Source of the DNA: Deltaproteobacteria bacterium
GTDB taxonomy: Bacteria; Desulfobacterota; DSM-4660; Desulfatiglandales; HGW-15
Assembly: GCA_020342025.1 (NCBI GenBank)
Contig: CP070840.1
Span: forward strand, 1,437,846-1,461,280
Length of the DNA stretch: 23,435 nt
Reading direction: 5' to 3'
Of this stretch, positions 20,878 to 23,435 are shown piece by piece; within the stretch, counting starts at the first letter, position 1; the number at the start of each line of letters is the position of its first letter. The translations under genes were made by a program, and so were the position numbers. The notes under the pieces were generated by a model. It saw only the letters and a program-made list of their open reading frames with translations. It was not told the DNA's origin and made no database searches.

Positions 20878-22344
20878 ATGGATCTGAGTAGAAAAACCAA
20901 AATCGACGATCTGTTGCAGAAGTATCCGTTTCTTCTGGATTTCTTTGTCAACAAATCGCCTAAATTCAGCCACCTCAAGAACCCGATCATGCGGAAAACG
21001 GTGGGGAAGGTGGCCACCCTGAATCAGGTGGCCTCAGTGGGAAAACTGGACGTTGATGCGCTACTGGGTGATATCGCCCGTGAGGTGAAGGACAAAACCG
21101 GGGAAACCCTAATGATCAAGAGGGATGTTCCCCCAGAAACGGCTGAACCCCTGAGTGATCCAAAAGCCAGAGAAGAGGCCCTGAAAGGTATCATCAGAGA
21201 TCTCCACAAAGGGGAGGACATGGAGAATCTGAAAAAGAGATTCCAAGAGCTCATCCAGCACGTCTCCCCTTCTGAGATCGCCAATATGGAACAGAGGCTT
21301 ATTGAGGAAGGCATGCCCGAGACGGAGGTCCGGCGCCTCTGTGATGTACATGTGGCCGTCTTTAAAGAGGCTTTAGAGAAGCATGAGATCCCGGGCGCAC
21401 CTTCCGGGCATCCTGTTCACACCTTCATGCTGGAAAATCGGGCCTCTGAACAAATCATGGATGAGATTGATTTGCTCCTGATTGAGATTGGCACCCCCCC
21501 TGATGCGGAAACACTTAAGAGTAAACATAAATCGTTACTGGATCTGGTGGATCGCCTGTCCGAAATTCACATCCATTACTTGAGAAAAGAGAATCAACTT
21601 TTTCCCCTTCTGGAGGCCCATGATATTTCCGGTCCTTCACAAGTCATGTGGGCCATCCACGATGATATCCGCGCTCAATTAAAGACGGCGAAAGCCCAAC
21701 TCTCTGAGATGAAGGCTGATGAGGGAATCAGCTCCCTGAAAGAGGTTGTTGCTGCCATCCGGGAGATGATCTATAAGGAGGAGCATATCCTGTATCCCAT
21801 GTCTTTGGAGACGCTCTCCGATGCGGAGTGGTTAAAAGTACGACAGGGAGAAGAGGAGATCGGTTACGCCTGGATCAAACCTGAAGGCGAATGGGCGCCA
21901 GAGGCTGAGCCTGAGGAAATACGGGAACCAGGCGAAGAAAAGATCAAGCTTGACACGGGTTTTATATCGAGAGACCTCATCAACCTGATGCTCACACATC
22001 TGCCTGTGGATCTGACGCTTGTGGACGAGGAGGACAGGGTCGCGTACTACTCGCAAGGAAAGGAGAGGATTTTTCCGAGAAGCCCGGGCATTATCGGGCG
22101 GAAAGTCCAGAGATGTCATCCGCCAGACAGTGTGCATATCGTTAACAAAATCCTGGACGCCTTCAGGGCGGGGACAAGGGATAGAGCGGAATTCTGGATT
22201 CAGATGGGTGGAAAATTTATCCTTATTCGCTACTTCGCCGTACGAGCCGCAGACGGTATGTACAAAGGCTGTCTGGAGGTGAGTCAGGACGTGACAGAAA
22301 TTCGGCAACTGGAAGGTCAGAGGCGTCTTTTGGATTGGGACTAA
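20878..22344 (+). CDS. DUF1858/DUF438-hemerythrin-PAS sensor protein
   Basis: A 488-residue soluble protein. Residues 5-65 resemble a DUF1858-type helical domain; about 95-170 match DUF438 (ALKGIIRDLHKGE... MEQRLIEEGMPETEVRRLCDVHVAVF). Residues about 175-335 are a hemerythrin (HHE) domain with candidate di-iron ligands H178/H181 (HPVH), H231/H233 and E238 (HIHYLRKENQLFP), H261 and H303 (EEHILYP). Residues about 360-475 form a PAS domain starting at TGFISRDLI and ending at EVSQDVTEIRQLEG. Such proteins occur in anaerobes with NO or O2 stress genes and may sense or bind these gases through the iron site. The ribosome site (GGGGGG region) is purine-rich and close to the ATG. The protein ends naturally (RRLLDWD). 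Confidence 0.93.
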   Translation: MDLSRKTKIDDLLQKYPFLLDFFVNKSPKFSHLKNPIMRKTVGKVATLNQVASVGKLDVDALLGDIAREVKDKTGETLMIKRDVPPETAEPLSDPKAREEALKGIIRDLHKGEDMENLKKRFQELIQHVSPSEIANMEQRLIEEGMPETEVRRLCDVHVAVFKEALEKHEIPGAPSGHPVHTFMLENRASEQIMDEIDLLLIEIGTPPDAETLKSKHKSLLDLVDRLSEIHIHYLRKENQLFPLLEAHDISGPSQVMWAIHDDIRAQLKTAKAQLSEMKADEGISSLKEVVAAIREMIYKEEHILYPMSLETLSDAEWLKVRQGEEEIGYAWIKPEGEWAPEAEPEEIREPGEEKIKLDTGFISRDLINLMLTHLPVDLTLVDEEDRVAYYSQGKERIFPRSPGIIGRKVQRCHPPDSVHIVNKILDAFRAGTRDRAEFWIQMGGKFILIRYFAVRAADGMYKGCLEVSQDVTEIRQLEGQRRLLDWD

Positions 22345-22358
22345 GAGATCCCATTGAG

Positions 22359-22628
22359 GCCGTCGGAAAACGCCCATCGTTCCCCATCGGCGTCATGCAG
22401 GCCTGGACCTCCTTCAAGGATGGCCTCTGGGTGGCCAGGGACGCCTCTTTCTTTGAGAGGACTGCTGTCGTCACTCTCGGGAATCTGCGCGTCATTCCCG
22501 ACCTGATCATCATCGTTTTAGGGGTCCTTCCCCTGGCGTACTTCCTCTTTACCACATACCCACGCCTGAAGGCGCCTGAAATTAAGGAAGGCCAATCCGT
22601 CTGGGAACGGCTTGGGATTGAATTGTAA
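22359..22628 (+). pseudogene. C-terminal fragment of a quinol NO-reductase (NorB/qNOR-like), remnant
   Basis: The frame from about 22359 encodes FPIGVMQAWTSFKDGLWVARD, then FFERTAVVTLGNLRVIPDLIIIVLG, a membrane helix, and TYPRLKAPEIKEG...VWERLGIEL. From memory this matches the last membrane helices and tail of the large subunit of nitric oxide reductase (qNOR). A full enzyme is about 450-760 residues; here fewer than 100 remain, with no catalytic His. It begins immediately after the DUF438 gene stop, with no start or ribosome site, so the upstream part was probably deleted. Identification rests on recalled family patterns and is fairly but not fully secure. Confidence 0.6.
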
Positions 22629-22636
22629 ACAATCAT

Positions 22637-22662
22637 GGGCCCGGTCAAATGAAGCCGGGCCT
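22637..22662 (+). terminator. Hairpin after the NO-reductase fragment
   Basis: GGCCCGG (22638-22644) and CCGGGCC (22655-22661) form a perfect 7-bp GC stem with a 10-base loop. The following bases (TTGACC) are not a T tract. It is probably the old terminator of the NO-reductase gene. Confidence 0.45.
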
Positions 22663-22670
22663 TGACCTAA

Positions 22671-22759
22671 CCAAATCCCCCCAGCCCCCCTTTATAAAAG
22701 GGGGGCATCTTGATCCCTCCCCCTTTTTTAAAGGGGGAATGAGGGGGATTTTAGGGGGT
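22671..22759. repeat. Nested palindromic G/C-tract repeat
   Basis: Outer inverted arms AAATCCCCC (22673-22681) and GGGGGATTT (22743-22751) enclose two hairpins: CCCCCC...GGGGGG (22685-22705, with AT-rich loop) and CCCCC...GGGGG (22719-22737, T6A3 loop). The style is that of dispersed intergenic palindromes found in some anaerobic bacteria. It may also act as a transcription barrier before the cupin gene. Confidence 0.65.
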
Positions 22760-22791
22760 TAAGGAATTCGCAGAAAAAGGAGCGAATAGAT

Positions 22792-23109
22792 ATGAAAAGA
22801 GTAAGTCTTTACGAGGAAAATAGCTTCGATGAGTTGGCCTTTAAGAGGCTTCTCGTGCACGACTCCCCTTACTTCAAGATCCTGAATTTTAATTTCAAGG
22901 CGGGACAGGAACTTCCCGTCCATGCCCATGAAATCGAAGGCCAGGTGAGTATTGCTGTTCTTGAAGGGAGCGGAGAGTTTTTGGGTAAGGATGAGAGCAC
23001 ATTGCCCGCAGAGCCGGGGGACGTGTTGGTTTCTGAAATTGCAGAGCCCCATGGTGTGCGTGCAAAAACGGACATGCGTGTCTTGGTGACCATTGCACCT
23101 CCCATATAG
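22792..23109 (+). CDS. Small single-domain cupin protein
   Basis: A 105-residue protein with one cupin barrel. Motif 1 is PVHAHEIEGQVSIAVLEGSGEF (His-x-His then Glu), and motif 2 is PGDVLVSEIAEPHGVRA (final His). These three His and one Glu form the usual metal site. AGGAG lies about 10 bases before the ATG. The gene stands alone after the palindromic repeat and converges with the stress-protein gene. Function cannot be set; small cupins of this kind include regulators and enzymes of unknown substrate. Its context is redox stress. Confidence 0.87.
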   Translation: MKRVSLYEENSFDELAFKRLLVHDSPYFKILNFNFKAGQELPVHAHEIEGQVSIAVLEGSGEFLGKDESTLPAEPGDVLVSEIAEPHGVRAKTDMRVLVTIAPPI

Positions 23110-23118
23110 GAAAGGCAG

Positions 23119-23435
23119 TTAATCGACCAACAGGACTGAGACGTTTTTTGACGAGTGGAGCACTTTTTGGGAGATACTGCACAGGAGAAATTCCTTGATC
23201 CCTGACAGCCCCCTTCTTCCCAGTACCACCACATCGTAACCGGAACTCGCCTCATTGATGATATCCCTTGCGATTCCTTTCTTCTGGGTCTCCACTTTTA
23301 CGGCGACATTTTTTTCCTCAAATCCTGCTTTGCGGAGAAATTCTTTGGCCGTTTTGATTGCCCCCTCGACCAGATCCTTCTTTTTGTCTTCAATGGAACA
23401 GAAGGCGTCACGTTGGGACAGGAAGTAGGGGGTTA
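23119..23435 (-). CDS. Universal stress protein, UspA family (C-terminal part, 5' end outside window)
   Basis: The frame runs leftward from the window edge to a stop at 23119-23121, giving the last 104 residues. The domain pattern is that of UspA: KKKDLVEGAIKTAKEFL and GFEEKNVAVKVE, then IINEASSGYDVVVLGRRG, SGIKEFL, and SQKVLHSSKNVSVLLVD at the end. The nucleotide-binding loop G-2x-G-9x-G(S/T) reads GRRG, nine residues, then Cys-Ser instead of Gly-Ser (LLCSIS). UspA proteins respond to stress and may bind ATP. It converges with the cupin gene across 9 bases. The start and N-terminal half are outside the window. Confidence 0.88.
   Translation of the reverse strand, partial: TPYFLSQRDAFCSIEDKKKDLVEGAIKTAKEFLRKAGFEEKNVAVKVETQKKGIARDIINEASSGYDVVVLGRRGLSGIKEFLLCSISQKVLHSSKNVSVLLVD

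Overview
The window looks like an accessory metal- and redox-stress region of a Gram-negative anaerobe, most likely a member of the Desulfobacterota (former Deltaproteobacteria). This is inference, not proof. It rests on lipoprotein and outer-membrane efflux genes, TlpA/CcdA thiol-redox genes, a ferredoxin followed by a DUF438/hemerythrin/PAS sensor, CRP/FNR-type operators, an NO-reductase remnant and several sigma-54 promoters. I see no tRNA, rRNA, CRISPR array, transposase or phage gene.

Layout. 1-861 holds the 3' part of a class III nucleotide cyclase. 869-3022 is a minus-strand three-gene operon: a membrane methyltransferase of the ICMT/PEMT type, a class I SAM methyltransferase overlapping it by 4 bases, and a cyclase fused to a metal-binding YHS domain. 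3023-3508 is a regulatory gap with a sigma-54 promoter. 3509-5124 is a plus-strand operon: YHS protein, Met/Gly/His-rich ZraP/Spy-like periplasmic protein, single-domain response regulator and an unknown small protein. 5125-5836 is mostly non-coding, with a second sigma-54 promoter candidate. 5837-7120 is tlpA-ccdA. 7121-7374 carries two copies of a 15-bp dyad and the best sigma-54 promoter, ahead of a second ZraP/Spy-like gene. 8089-13816, all plus strand, encodes an RseC-YHS fusion, a BamE-like lipoprotein, a membrane sensor cyclase, a multicopper oxidase and a TolC/CusC-type efflux lipoprotein. 13844-15764 (minus) is tlpA2 plus a six-TM cyclase. 15937-18702 is a copper chaperone and a CPC-type copper ATPase. 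18703-20677 is a duplicated FNR-like promoter, a zinc-ribbon HD protein and a ferredoxin. 20878-23435 is the DUF438/hemerythrin/PAS sensor, an NO-reductase tail fragment, a nested palindromic repeat, a cupin and a partial universal stress protein.

How the parts fit. Copper ATPase, copper chaperone, multicopper oxidase, CusC-like channel and two ZraP/Spy-like proteins form a metal-export and envelope-protection set. The TlpA and CcdA proteins supply extracytoplasmic thiol reduction. Three separate proteins end in or consist of a YHS domain. Four class III cyclases lie among these genes, one fused directly to YHS, which suggests cyclic-nucleotide signalling tied to metal status. The most notable non-coding signal is a dyad, GGATAC-N3-GTATCC, placed about 100-160 bp upstream of two sigma-54 promoters that drive the YHS/ZraP-like/response-regulator operon and the second ZraP-like gene. 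It looks like the enhancer site of an NtrC-family activator that is not in the window. The right-hand third looks like a separate nitrosative/redox-stress module.
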